From the NCBI GenBank assembly GCA_001600095.1, contig BCIX01000003.1, positions 248,001-312,000 on the forward strand: a stretch of DNA of 64,000 nucleotides, in the 5' to 3' direction. Of this stretch, positions 49,764 through 58,886 are shown piece after piece. The stretch comes from Bullera alba. Lineage: Eukaryota; Basidiomycota; Tremellomycetes; Tremellales; Bulleraceae. Position numbers and translations under genes: made by a program. Position 1 is the first letter of the stretch, and each line of letters opens with the position of its first letter. The notes under the pieces were generated by a model. That model saw only the letters and a program-made list of their open reading frames with translations, did not search any database and had not been told where the DNA came from.

Positions 49764-50414
49764 GTTGCGATGTAAAGGTGAGGTGTTAGAGTTTAGACTG
49801 TTTGGAAGTGTGATAGAGTGCGGGCGCAAGTACCAAGTGGCGAGTGGTAGAGTCAAGAGTATGGAGGAATGAGGAGAACAACCGATTCAGTCGATGGAAA
49901 TGACTTGAAGAGCACAGTTGACCTGGGCGTGCTCCAGGCTTATGTGTTTGGCAAGGACGAAGGCTATGGTAGTCGCTCCATTCACCAAAGACATTTCGCT
50001 CCTGTTGATCGCACTAGTCTGACTCTCTTACACGTAAGAGACTTTTATGAGGCCAGAAGACGAAGCAGTGGTCTCATACAATAGGCAGAAGGCGTTTGAG
50101 TGAGAGAATCTCAGAATTCAGAAGAGACGGCGTGAGCGTGGGGGCTGGGTCTTGGAAGAGTGGGACGTGTGCATGTGCATCGTGACTGCTGTGACATCAT
50201 GACCCATGGGCGCTCTCCGGAAGAACAAGGGGAGAAACCACCAGCTTGACTTGTTTCGTGTTCAAAGCAGGCCTTCTGCATCGATACGTAGGTGTCAATC
50301 CACAAGATTAGAGAGTCAGCCCATCATGATCCTCCCCCTTCCACTACGCCAACGAGCCCCCCTGGCCTCCCGCCATCCACTGCGAGCTCTTCACAGCAGC
50401 TCCCGCGAAGAGGC
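49764..50414. other. intergenic region within the array (B to C)
   Basis: Contains the copy B promoter, with the segment CCAGGCTTATGTGTTTGGC near 49937 that resembles the copy A TATA region CCAAGCTTATATGTATGCC, and GAGGCCAGAAGACGAAG at 50049. No other gene is seen. Confidence 0.5.
50049..50065. promoter_or_regulatory. GGCCAGAA promoter motif, copy B
   Basis: GAGGCCAGAAGACGAAG, about 290 nt upstream of copy B. Confidence 0.4.
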
Positions 50415-51143
50415 TCATCCCCACGAGGAGTGCTGTTGCTCCGGTCGAAAGTCTTCCTCTGAAGATGGAACCAAAGGTCCCCTCGAAGACTCAGTCGCTT
50501 GAGGCTGACTTGCATCATCCTCGTCCTCCAGCTCTTGGACATACTTCCTCAGCGGGGCAAGTCCGGTGTCCAACTCGGACAGCTTGTTTGCCGTGCCGAC
50601 TGACACTTTGGGAACCCGAATATCCAGCGACTCGTATTCATTGGAGAGGTTATCGATGGCATCTTTGGTCGACGTCAGGTGTTGTGCGACTTGCTGCGCT
50701 GGAATCTTGGCATCTCCTTGAGTCCGTTCTGGCGATCCGACTCCCGTGTCCGAGGCGCTGCAGAGTTGAGTGTACTGTTCGCGCAGGTCGTTGACCTCGT
50801 CAAAGAGTTCCCCTCGGTCCAAGTCAGTAGGCGCCCTACCGCAGGGCTTCGCCGTGGCGTCGGGATCAAGAAGGTCGCGAACCCTGTCCAAACTCTCCCA
50901 GGCGGATTGCAGAGTCTTGGAGCAGTTCGATTGTTGTCGGCTGCTGAGAGGAAAGCCCGCGAGTAAGCCGAGCCATAGGGCACCATGGCTCTCGTCATCG
51001 ATGGCGGTAGAGTTGACATGGCTGTCGTCCTCAATTGATGGCTAGCTGGCAAGTCTTGCAAGTTGGAAGTGTGCTGGCGCTCTAATTGGGTGTGGGAACA
51101 AGCTGTTCGGGTGGAGAACGAGAGGGGGCGATGAGTCAAGCAT
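50415..51143 (-). CDS. array paralogue C: unknown family protein, 5' end doubtful
   Basis: The reading frame carries block 1 GLLAGFPLSSRQQSNCSKTL with SAWESLDRVRDLLDP, block 2 DLDRGELFDEVNDLREQY, and block 3 HLTSTKDAIDNLSNEYESLD with IRVPKVSVGTANKLSELD and LAPLRKYVQELED. It ends EEDFRPEQQHSSWG (stop at 50415). It resembles the second half of copy D most. The 5' end is a problem. In the same frame there is an ATG at 51143 (MLDSSPPLVLHPNSLFP) but a TAG at 51042-51044 lies between it and the conserved part. No in-frame ATG lies after the TAG. Either a weak intron (GTTCTC..CAGCTAG, 78 nt, in phase) removes the stop, or the copy is a broken gene. Confidence 0.6.
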
Positions 51144-51456
51144 CTTGTGAGCCTTCCTGTACCCCTGCCTGATGACTATCAGCTGGCAGGGTACTCGAGC
51201 ACTCGCGGGGACGATCAAACGTGTGTCGTATCGGCTGTCCTTTGTGGCACACCGCGATGAGTGCCACCAGAGCCTCGCTCGCCACGTTCGTCATTTTGTC
51301 CCCCCCAGTCGGTGTTGCACGATGTAGAGAGGCGGAAGGCCAGCTTACATAGGGGGTTACTGCTCGCCAGCGAAGTCTCTTCAAGACTCATTCTGGATGC
51401 CGGCCTGAGGAGTGAGCGCATGTCATCGGAGGTCATGTGCATCGATTCGCATCATA
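51144..51456. other. intergenic region within the array (C to D)
   Basis: Short spacer between copy C and copy D (both minus). ORFs on both strands are not gene-like. Confidence 0.4.
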
Positions 51457-52710
51457 CTAAGTAATCATAGACTGACAATCAGGCTCAGTCGGCGTACTGG
51501 GAGAGCTACGCAAACCCAAAGGCTGGTTCTCCAGACCGGAAGGGGTCAATATCCCGCCGTGTCCGATCCCATCCTCGAGGGTACGCACGTACCGTCTCAT
51601 CCTGCGAATTTCCTCCTCCAAATGCTCAAGCTTACTCTCTGTCTCATCGCCCCAGTCGGGAACGTGGATGTCTAGCGATCTGCACTCCTCTCTGACTTTC
51701 TCAACGGATAATGATACAGACCCGAGTAGCCATCCGGCTTGAGATAAAGAATAACCACTTTCTGCCCAGGCCCGCTTGGGTTCCCCATCTTCGTAGCGCG
51801 CCTCTTGAGCGTCGATGTGTGACGATAGTTCATGGACGGCGCGACTCAGCTCGTCGCATTCTTTGAAGTAGCCCTCCCGGTCCAGATCGATCGACACTTC
51901 TCGATCGGGCAAGCTGGGAGTCGAACTGTCTGCGACTTCGGGGTCGAACGTATAATTCGTCCGTGCCAAATCGAGCCTATGCCATGCAGTCTGTAGATTG
52001 GATGCACAGTTGGCTTGTTGGAGAGTGCTCAGTGGTATATTGGTCAGCACAGCAGCCCATAGGGCATCTTCCTTGTCGATCTCGATGGGAATGGGTGATG
52101 ATGCTTGGTGATCTTGCTTGTTGATGTGAAGAGGCAGAATTAGACTCTCGGCTGAGCTTGGTCGGCTCCCCTGAAGTGTCTCGACGTATTTCTTCACCGG
52201 TTGGAGCAGAAGCTCCAGGTAATCGAGGCTGTGATCCGGGGTCTGACCCAAGTCGAGGACTCGGATCACCGATGATCTGCACTCTACCATTGCCTCCTCG
52301 ATGGATTGGAAGGCCGAGTCCAGTAATGCTCTCACTTGAACCGCGTCTGTTGATGTGACTGGATACTGGGCTATGGCGCCGGATTCTACATCCTGCACGA
52401 TTGGTCCTTGCTTAGCCGGCAGCGATGAGGAGAGCTGACTGGCGGCGCGATGCAGTTGGCTGCAACTCAGGAAGTAACCCCGTCTGCCGAGTTCAGTGGA
52501 GATTGTAGATCGCTTGGGCATTGCGGAGAAGGTGACGGGATCGTAAAGCTTCCGGGCGTTGTCGAAATTCTCCCACCCTCTCTGCAGGCTCTTCGCACAG
52601 CTGGTTTCTTGCTCACGGGTCATAGGAAAGCATGTCAGGATTCTCGACCACTGGAGGCCCTGGTCGTAAACCGAAGTGACCTCGACATTCGCGGGGTGAT
52701 TGCTGATCAT
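51457..52710 (-). CDS. array paralogue D: two-domain copy of the unknown family
   Basis: 417 residues, intronless, with the family domain twice. First unit: WSRILTCFPMTREQETSCAK, GRRGYFLSCSQLHRAASQL, MVECRSSVIRVLDLGQTPD and LLLQPVKKYVETLQ. Second unit: WAAVLTNIPLSTLQQANCAS, LDREGYFKECDELSRAVHEL, VREECRSLDIHVPDWGDETE and EEEIRRMRRYVRTLED. Both units keep the P-[LM]-[ST]-x2-Q-x3-C helix, the R-x-G-[YF]-F-x-x-C block and the V-x-x-L..V..YVxTL tail. The N-terminus (MISNHPANVEVTSVYDQG) and C-terminus (SSPSTPTEPDCQSMIT) are unrelated tails. No membrane helix or signal peptide. The spacing of about 205 residues between units suggests fusion of two neighbouring copies. Confidence 0.75.
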   Translation of the reverse strand: MISNHPANVEVTSVYDQGLQWSRILTCFPMTREQETSCAKSLQRGWENFDNARKLYDPVTFSAMPKRSTISTELGRRGYFLSCSQLHRAASQLSSSLPAKQGPIVQDVESGAIAQYPVTSTDAVQVRALLDSAFQSIEEAMVECRSSVIRVLDLGQTPDHSLDYLELLLQPVKKYVETLQGSRPSSAESLILPLHINKQDHQASSPIPIEIDKEDALWAAVLTNIPLSTLQQANCASNLQTAWHRLDLARTNYTFDPEVADSSTPSLPDREVSIDLDREGYFKECDELSRAVHELSSHIDAQEARYEDGEPKRAWAESGYSLSQAGWLLGSVSLSVEKVREECRSLDIHVPDWGDETESKLEHLEEEIRRMRRYVRTLEDGIGHGGILTPSGLENQPLGLRSSPSTPTEPDCQSMIT

Positions 52711-53275
52711 TGTCGTATTGTGAGTTGAAGGGAATTTGGAATTTGGAATGTCAATGAACAGTCGTTCGTGGGTCGGTGGGGCAGGATGCCGATGAGTCGA
52801 ATGACTCTCGCCGCCTGACACACTGCTGAATCTTCATAGCCTGACTATCCATCAAACTTGACTACAAAGAGTGAGAAGACCCCATGAAACATCAACGCAA
52901 TGATCCTTTCAACGAATCACGTTGACGATACACTGCCGAGGATACGAGCTCAATTTCCTCCTCATGACCCAGATCGTCACAAATATCCCCGCGTTTCATC
53001 ACGCCATCAAGGCCTTGAGCGACCCGGTGGTTAGATGTTGTGAAGCAAGGACAAGCTCACCTCAGCCGGCCATGCGATAGAAGGGTAACGCAGTCTAGAT
53101 CTCGCTGAATTCTTACGCACTCCCCACCCCATGAACCTTCCACAAGTCACCTGATTGCCAGTACGAGACACCTAATCGCAAGTGTAACCAAAGTGCATGC
53201 TAGATATCCATATCCAGCTGGCATTGCCATCCGGTGCGTAGTCTATGGCTTTCTCCGGGCTGTTCCCTCAGTGCC
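52711..53275. other. intergenic region within the array (D to E)
   Basis: Copy D promoter region and copy E 3' flank. I see no gene or repeat that stands out. Confidence 0.4.
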
Positions 53276-53908
53276 TCACTCCTCCAGCGAGGATGGCCTG
53301 ATGCCCAGTACGATGTCCGACACTAGCTCCGCGACAGCCCCTACTTCTCTGAGGACCGATCCCGCAATCTGGGTGAAAGTCATCCTGCTCCCAACTGCTC
53401 CAGCTTGCCCAGATTGACCAGTACCATTATTATCACCATCCTCGTCCTCTCCTTCGCTATCGTTGACATCGTCGCCGTGTTCGCTACCGTCGACACTCTC
53501 ATGATCCCCGTCAAACTGCTCGAACACTTCGTCTCCCACCTTCTCGACATACCCCCGGCCTGGCGTCCCCTCCTCGTCAGTCGGATCAGCTGCTCCTGCG
53601 GTCAAGATCGTACCCGCCTCGCCGAGGCTTTGAAGCATTTCATCATACTCAGCGTCCACCGACGTTACATCGGCGGTGCGGTATGTTTTTGAAACACCCT
53701 CAAGGAGGCCGTGAAGGAATGAACGCCGGTCAGAGAGCTGTCGCCAGCTAAGAGCTTGTATCCCAATAGGAACCCGGGTTCGATTTACGGTATTTGGGCT
53801 CGAGGCCGCGAGGCCGAGTATCCCCTGCTCGACCGAGGATAGGAGGGTGCTCACTCGGCTGGCCTCGGAGGATGGGAGGTTGACGTTGCGCACGTGGAGC
53901 GAGGGCAT
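53276..53908 (-). CDS. array paralogue E: diverged copy with acidic insert
   Basis: 210 residues, intronless: MPSLHVRNVNLPSSEASRVS, then TLLSSVEQGILGLA, SDRRSFLHGLLEGVSKTYR and EYDEMLQSLGEAGTILTAG. These align in order with blocks 1, 2 and 3 of the neighbours (NLP.S...S..L, DR..F......G...). An inserted acidic run follows (ESVDGSEHGDDVNDSEGEDE). It ends TQIAGSVLREVGAVAELVSD with IVLGIRPSSLEE, a helical end not present in the other copies. The Cys of block 1 is missing. The start at 53908 is used because the in-frame ATG at 54040 would add 44 unrelated residues. Family membership is weaker than for A-D. Confidence 0.6.
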   Translation of the reverse strand: MPSLHVRNVNLPSSEASRVSTLLSSVEQGILGLAASSPNTVNRTRVPIGIQALSWRQLSDRRSFLHGLLEGVSKTYRTADVTSVDAEYDEMLQSLGEAGTILTAGAADPTDEEGTPGRGYVEKVGDEVFEQFDGDHESVDGSEHGDDVNDSEGEDEDGDNNGTGQSGQAGAVGSRMTFTQIAGSVLREVGAVAELVSDIVLGIRPSSLEE

Positions 53909-54494
53909 GATGAATCTGGTAATGGAACAATAAGGGAGTGATGCAATATCGACGAGTTGATCGTTCAACTGGTGGGATGGAGTCCTGGGCGGTTGACTGA
54001 GTGAAATGACAAGACAACGAAGAGATGGGAGACGGAACATGTCATCTCGCGCCCTCTATCGCTCTTATAACCACATCAGAGGGTGGTCTCACTTGACGGA
54101 AGGCGACCGCTATCAACCCATCGGGCCGCAGAGCCGACCGCGTGAGATGTCGCAGATATCCTTTATGCTCTGCTTTGCGCTAGAGCCAGCCTCCCGATCA
54201 CCGCGATGGAAGGCTATAGGATTCTGCTTCAATTGGGCGTCTGTGACGCGAGGCTGAGTGGGGAAGCGTTTCACATGTCGGACGATATCGCGATTCTCTT
54301 AGCGCAGAAGGCCAGAAATTTGAGGCGGTCAAGCACCATTCCAGCATGAGCGAAGACATTGAACTGCACACTTTGCATACCATTTCCGACTGCTGACTGA
54401 CTGTACTGATTACTGATCTTCTCACATGACTAAACTTGACTTCGCACGTCGACTGGCTGTCTCGAAGATTGACGGGACCGGACACTTTACCAGA
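53909..54494. other. intergenic region (array end to ADH)
   Basis: Copy E promoter region: TTATAAGAG-type TATA (minus) at about 54062-54070 and AGAAGGCCAGAAATT at 54306, a motif also near copies A and B. No further gene. Confidence 0.5.
54306..54320. promoter_or_regulatory. GGCCAGAA promoter motif, copy E
   Basis: AGAAGGCCAGAAATT, about 400 nt upstream of copy E. Confidence 0.35.
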
Positions 54495-56291
54495 TTATAG
54501 CTGCTTGTTCGCCCAGTCGGAGACCTTTGTCAACTGGGGGTATCCAGGCGAGGGAGCCTCACTAGCAACCAAGTATCAGTCATCTGCACTACCATCCGTC
54601 TCGTTGCTTCAACTCACCTGGCAGCGGTGCTGACGAACACCTTGACGACACCGGCGTATCGCTCATCAAACTTCTTGTACAGGGCGGGGAAGTCGTTGAT
54701 GTCGACTCTGTGGGTAACGAGGTCGGTCATGTCGATCTTGCCGGTCTTGAGGTAGTCGTTGAGGATTTCCTCCCAGTAGAGGTGAACTGGCGCCTGACCG
54801 TTTCCGATGAATCGGATTCCCTTCTCTGCAATCGGGTCAGTATGCTCGCATCAAGCCACATTGTGTGGACTTACCCATCAGAGCACCAATGTTGAAGTGG
54901 TTGGTGTATCCGGCGTAAGCAGCGATGAGGCCGACTCGACCGAACTTTCTGGCGAGGAAGATCATCTCGTTGGGCGTCTCTGGCACATCCGTCTCGAGCA
55001 TGAGAGCCTTCTCGACCTTGTGCAGCATTGTCTTTGGCTCGTGGAAGGTAGTGCAGTCGATACAAGCTGCGCTGGAGTTAGAACCACGAGATTCGCTCAT
55101 AGACGGTGCAGGACTCACCGTCCAGACCCTTGGGGGTCTCTCCGAGGATGAACTTGCAGACATCCTCGGTCTTGAAATCGACAGTGACGACCTTGGGGCC
55201 AGCTTTCGCGGCAAGGGCGAGTCGAGCGGGCACAGTGTCGATGACGTAGACCTTGGAGGCACCCTTGGCCAGAGCGAATCGCAGGGCGACTTGCTAAACA
55301 TGGGGTTAGTATGGACTATGTGGGTGTCTTGAATTACATACACCAATAGGACCGGCTCTGTGCTCGAAAGTCAGTTGTAATCATTAACGTGTACCTGGAC
55401 TGCATGACTCACCCCCAGATACCAACAACATCACCCTCCTCGACGCCGGTGTCGACGACCGAGTGGTAGGCAGTTGGCAAAATGTCGGAAAGGTCTACAA
55501 GAACGTGTCAGAGCATGCCCTGGGATGGCGAAGTTTCAGCTTACAGAGAACCTGCTCATCTGCAGGGAACATCAGTCGGCATTCCAAAGAGGTCGCAAGA
55601 CTTTGACTTACCGGCGACTCCCTGAGGGATCTTAAGACAGTTGACTTCTCCGAATGGAACCCTGACGTATTCGGCCTGTCCACCTGGGTAGCCTCCAGTC
55701 ATGTGGCTGATCGAGGAGTCAGCTGGCCATCGCTTCTATCATTTGCTGCGACTCACCCATAACCGAGGAAACCAGCGTCTCTCTGGCCATACATGCTGGC
55801 CATCAAACTACTGTTGTTGGTCCTGTCGCACATTGAACTCCATTTCTTCTGGCAAAACTCGCAAGTTCCACAAGCGATCTGGAAACTGACGACGACCTTG
55901 TCTCCAACCTTGAGGTGGGTGACCTCGGGACCGACTCTGTCCACGACACCCATAAACTCGTGTCCGAGGATATCACCTTTTTGCATGGCCAGCATCTCTG
56001 CGTGGTACAGGTGGAGATCGGAACCGCAGATGGTTGTGCCGGTGGTCTTGATGATGACGTCTTTGGGCTCGGAAATGTCTGGGATGGGAGCGTCCACCAT
56101 TCGGACGTCCTTGTTGCCGAACCAGGCGAGAGCACGCATAGTCGCTCCTCCCTCTCGGTGCTTGTAGGTTGGCTCCGTGGCGGCTGTAAGGGGGTCAAAA
56201 CGGGATCGAAAGCGGTGAGTTCTGTTGATACAGGGCACTCACTCTTCACGGGACCCATGTAGTCTTGGACAGCGTTGGCGGCGGCCTGCAT
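54495..56291 (-). CDS. zinc-dependent alcohol/formaldehyde dehydrogenase (MDR)
   Basis: The protein starts MQAAANAVQDYMGPVK. It continues MRALAWFGNKDVRMVDAP, TTICGSDLHLYHAEMLAM, GDILGHEFMGVVDRVG (catalytic zinc ligands C..GHE), CGTCEFCQKKWSSMCD (four-Cys structural zinc site), GQRDAGFLGY, VPFGEVNCLKIPQGV, DTGVEEGDVVGIWGAGPIG (GxGPIG NAD site), GASKVYVIDTVPARLALA and AACIDCTTFHEP. It ends KVSDWANKQL with TAA at 54495-54497. The MDR family members with this layout are NAD(P)-dependent, glutathione-independent formaldehyde or alcohol dehydrogenases. Eight or so short exons. TATAAA (revcomp at 56381-56386) lies about 90 nt upstream. Start codon and all junctions are consistent. Confidence 0.9.
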
Positions 56292-56380
56292 TGTATATAA
56301 GTTTTGTGACTTTGTTTGTTGTGAGAAAGGCAGTGATGAATGGGGAGAATGGCGACAAGGACGATGGCTGCGTGGCCTTC

Positions 56381-56386
56381 TTTATA
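56381..56386 (-). promoter_or_regulatory. TATA box of the dehydrogenase
   Basis: TATAAA on the minus strand (TTTATA on plus), about 90 nt before the ATG at 56291. Confidence 0.5.
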
Positions 56387-56941
56387 CCCCCTACCACCCT
56401 TGGCGTCTGGCCTGTTGACCCGCTCGATGACCAGCATGACCTAAACGCATCGTAAAGCGACCTCCACCTTCTAGCTCTGCTGGAATCACCTGTACGTCAT
56501 CATTCGGACACCCTTGCTCCGGGTGGCAAATCCTGCCGAACCCGGCATTCTCGGCAACCAGAAGCAACTGCAGTACTCTGCAAGACGTTGTGCGATGTTG
56601 TGGGTTCGCTGAAACGACTGGAGGTCAGGAAGGCAGCCTCCGCCTGCCTGTATTGCTCATGCTGGACATCGTGGAGGCCTGTGGAGGTGGGTGGAGGTGG
56701 ATGGGCGACGATGCGATAATCTCGGATCATGCTGAAGTGGGATCTGGGAGGATCTGCGACTCGAATGCCACGTGGCAGATGCCACACAACGTTTCATCCT
56801 CGACATCTCCAAGCCTCCCCAGGCACGCTCCCGCATCCAATCTGTGACGCAATGTGAATCGCCTCGTGCTCTCTCGTGCTGCAACCTCACCCATGGACCC
56901 TGTAGACGTCACACCACGTTCGGTCGGCTCACTCGACCGGG

Positions 56942-56948
56942 TATATAA
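56942..56948 (+). promoter_or_regulatory. TATA box of small Trp-rich gene
   Basis: TATATAA, 94 nt before the ATG at 57042; the strong consensus suggests a highly inducible or highly expressed gene. Confidence 0.55.
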
Positions 56949-57041
56949 CCTCGACCCCTTGTCGTTCTCCATCTTCCCACCAAACTCCACTCTACCTTAT
57001 CTTCACCGCACCCACCAACACAACCAAGACACACACTCACG

Positions 57042-57448
57042 ATGGGCTTCGAGACTCCAGACCACGACACCATGGCTAGATACCGTGACGAGGCGGAGGG
57101 TAAGTGGAGAATTTCAGCTTTGACCGTCGCCCGTCATTCTAATTCACTTCAACATCCTCGGCTTCTCACACCTCTTTTTGAGAGCAGCAGCTGACCTCTT
57201 CTGCAGCTGCTCACAAGGACTATTGGATGCAGCATGAGTACAATCCAACCGGGCGTTATTTTCCTGGATTTGAAAGGGGATGGAACGACGCCTGCGCCGC
57301 GTTGTCCTCTGGCAACCAGGTGCCCGACGACATCGAACAATGGGCCGTCCAGCGAGCCGAGGAGCTCGGTGAAACTGGCGACAACTGGGAATGGCGACAC
57401 GGTTTCAAGGCCGGTGTCGAGAAGGCCCGAGAGGCTGGTCAGAACTAA
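57042..57448 (+). CDS. small Trp/Gly-rich hypothetical protein
   Basis: Two exons (57042-57099 and about 57207-57448; donor GTAAGTGGAG, acceptor CTTCTGCAG). The protein of about 100 residues begins MGFETPDHDTMARYRDEAEA. It then carries AHKDYWMQHEYNPTGRYFPG, FERGWNDACAALSSGNQVPD and ends NWEWRHGFKAGVEKAREAGQN, stop TAA 57446. It is soluble, charged and unusually rich in Trp and aromatic residues, with a GWNDA..GFKAG pattern of two related helices. I do not recognise it. The strong TATA and short introns fit an abundant small stress protein, but that is inference. Confidence 0.75.
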
Positions 57449-57905
57449 GTGTAAGTTGGTGCAAACCAAGTCATGGGTCTGGCGACTGACAGCCTTGTGC
57501 AGTCTTCGACCAGTCGACACGACACTAAACGAAGACGGGGACGAAGCAACGAATAAACGCGTGACGAAAGAAAGATTATGAATGCATGAAGTTCACGCTG
57601 GCCTTTATGAGCTCGCTGCTGCTCTGGTCCGGTCATTGATCACCTGTTGACCACAGACCACCTCCATGAAGAGGTAGGTGTATTGCTCTCCTCTGGTGTA
57701 TGAGGCCCTGCGAGGCCCTGGCGCGCGAACGTGCACCTGCCACGTGGCAGCCGGTCCGAAAGTTGGTTCCGTGTGGGGCTCCATAACGGCTGTTGCTGGT
57801 CCGCTGCATCGTGCTGGGATCGTCGAGCTGGATGTCACCGATCTTGATGTCGATCGACTCTAGAGTACATCTTACACGACCCGCGCAAAGCATACTGTAG
57901 CTTGG
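57449..57905. other. intergenic region
   Basis: 457 bp tandem space; no gene seen. Confidence 0.5.
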
Positions 57906-58817
57906 ATGTCAACTTTGATGGCAATTCGCCCTACGATCAGCACATTACTCAAAACGGCTCCCTTTGCCGCCCTCGCGATCCCCCTTGTCCACCACTACGC
58001 CATGTCCACCTCGTCCTCCAGCCCGGCGGGCGAAAGCTCTCGGTGGCCTACTCGAGCTTACACCCCCCGCCACGCTTCTTGGCCATACACAGAGCGTGAT
58101 TTTGAGCGGTACGACCCCGATCCCGATCCCAAGTTCTACCACATGCCGCGGTTTGTCAACCACATTGACGACCATGCGATCGAGACATTGAGGCGGTACT
58201 ATGGGGAGGTGTTGCCGACTCGAGGGCGGATCCTGGATTTCTGCTCGAGTTGGGTCAGCCACTTTCCCGAGGAGCTACATGAAAAGGCGTCAAAGACCGC
58301 AAAGTCGACATCAACAGATTCACCGGGTACTACGAAGGATCCACTGTCAACCAGTGCGGCGATTGGCGAGAGTGGAGATCGCTTGGAGGTGATTGGCATG
58401 GGGATGAACAGGCGAGAATTGGACAACAACCCCGTATTGTCGCAGAGGATCATCCAAGATCTGAATCAGGACCCAAGTATACCCCTCCTTGGACCGTTGT
58501 CAGCGGCGACCTGCGTGGTGTCGATAGACTACCTCGTCCACCCGGTCAAAGTGCTCAAAAGCCTCAAAGAGTCCTTGGTCGATGGCGCCAAAGTGCATCT
58601 GATCATCTCGAACAGGTGCTTCCCGACCAAAGCGATCAAAAGGTGGTTGAACCTCAGTGAATCGGATCGCTTGGATCTCGTCGGGGATTACCTCCACTTC
58701 GCGGGGTACGAAGGTATTGAAATCCTAGAGCTCAATGGGAAGAAGAGTCGGTATGATCCGCTATGGGTAGTGACGGGTAGGAAGGGGTCAGGCTCGTCGG
58801 TGCCCAGTGACCAATGA
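57906..58817 (+). CDS. SAM-dependent methyltransferase-like protein, intronless
   Basis: 303 residues in one exon, which is unusual here. N-terminus MSTLMAIRPTISTLLKTAPF is followed by a hydrophobic stretch (AALAIPLVHHYA), possibly a mitochondrial or membrane-targeting signal. The body reads TERDFERYDPDPDPKFYHMP, HIDDHAIETLRRYYGEVLP, GRILDFCSSWVSHFPE (motif I region), LEVIGMGMNRRELDNNPVL, VVSIDYLVHPVKVLKSLKES (motif IV-like) and DGAKVHLIISNRCFPTKAI. This is a conserved plant/fungal family annotated as methyltransferase type 11-like. Motif I is DFCSSW rather than the usual E/DxGxGxG, so its SAM use is uncertain. Stop TGA 58815-58817, only 69 bp before the SEC24 stop on the other strand. Confidence 0.85.
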   Translation: MSTLMAIRPTISTLLKTAPFAALAIPLVHHYAMSTSSSSPAGESSRWPTRAYTPRHASWPYTERDFERYDPDPDPKFYHMPRFVNHIDDHAIETLRRYYGEVLPTRGRILDFCSSWVSHFPEELHEKASKTAKSTSTDSPGTTKDPLSTSAAIGESGDRLEVIGMGMNRRELDNNPVLSQRIIQDLNQDPSIPLLGPLSAATCVVSIDYLVHPVKVLKSLKESLVDGAKVHLIISNRCFPTKAIKRWLNLSESDRLDLVGDYLHFAGYEGIEILELNGKKSRYDPLWVVTGRKGSGSSVPSDQ

Positions 58818-58886
58818 CTTCGGTTTGATATGCGTTGTGATGCATTGATTATGACTACTCGTCTATATCGACGTCTAGGCCTGACG

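Larger units (their letters stand above)
56292..57041. other. divergent intergenic region
   Basis: Promoter of the dehydrogenase (-) and of the small plus gene at 57042, with TATA boxes on both sides. Contains GTGGAGG repeats (GGAGGTGGGTGGAGGTGG at about 56686). No further gene. Confidence 0.5.

Noticed and set aside
47488..53908. Array as a known toxin/antitoxin or heterokaryon-incompatibility (NLR/HET) cluster
   Set aside because: No HET, NACHT, ankyrin, WD or toxin motif is visible in any copy; the function remains unknown.
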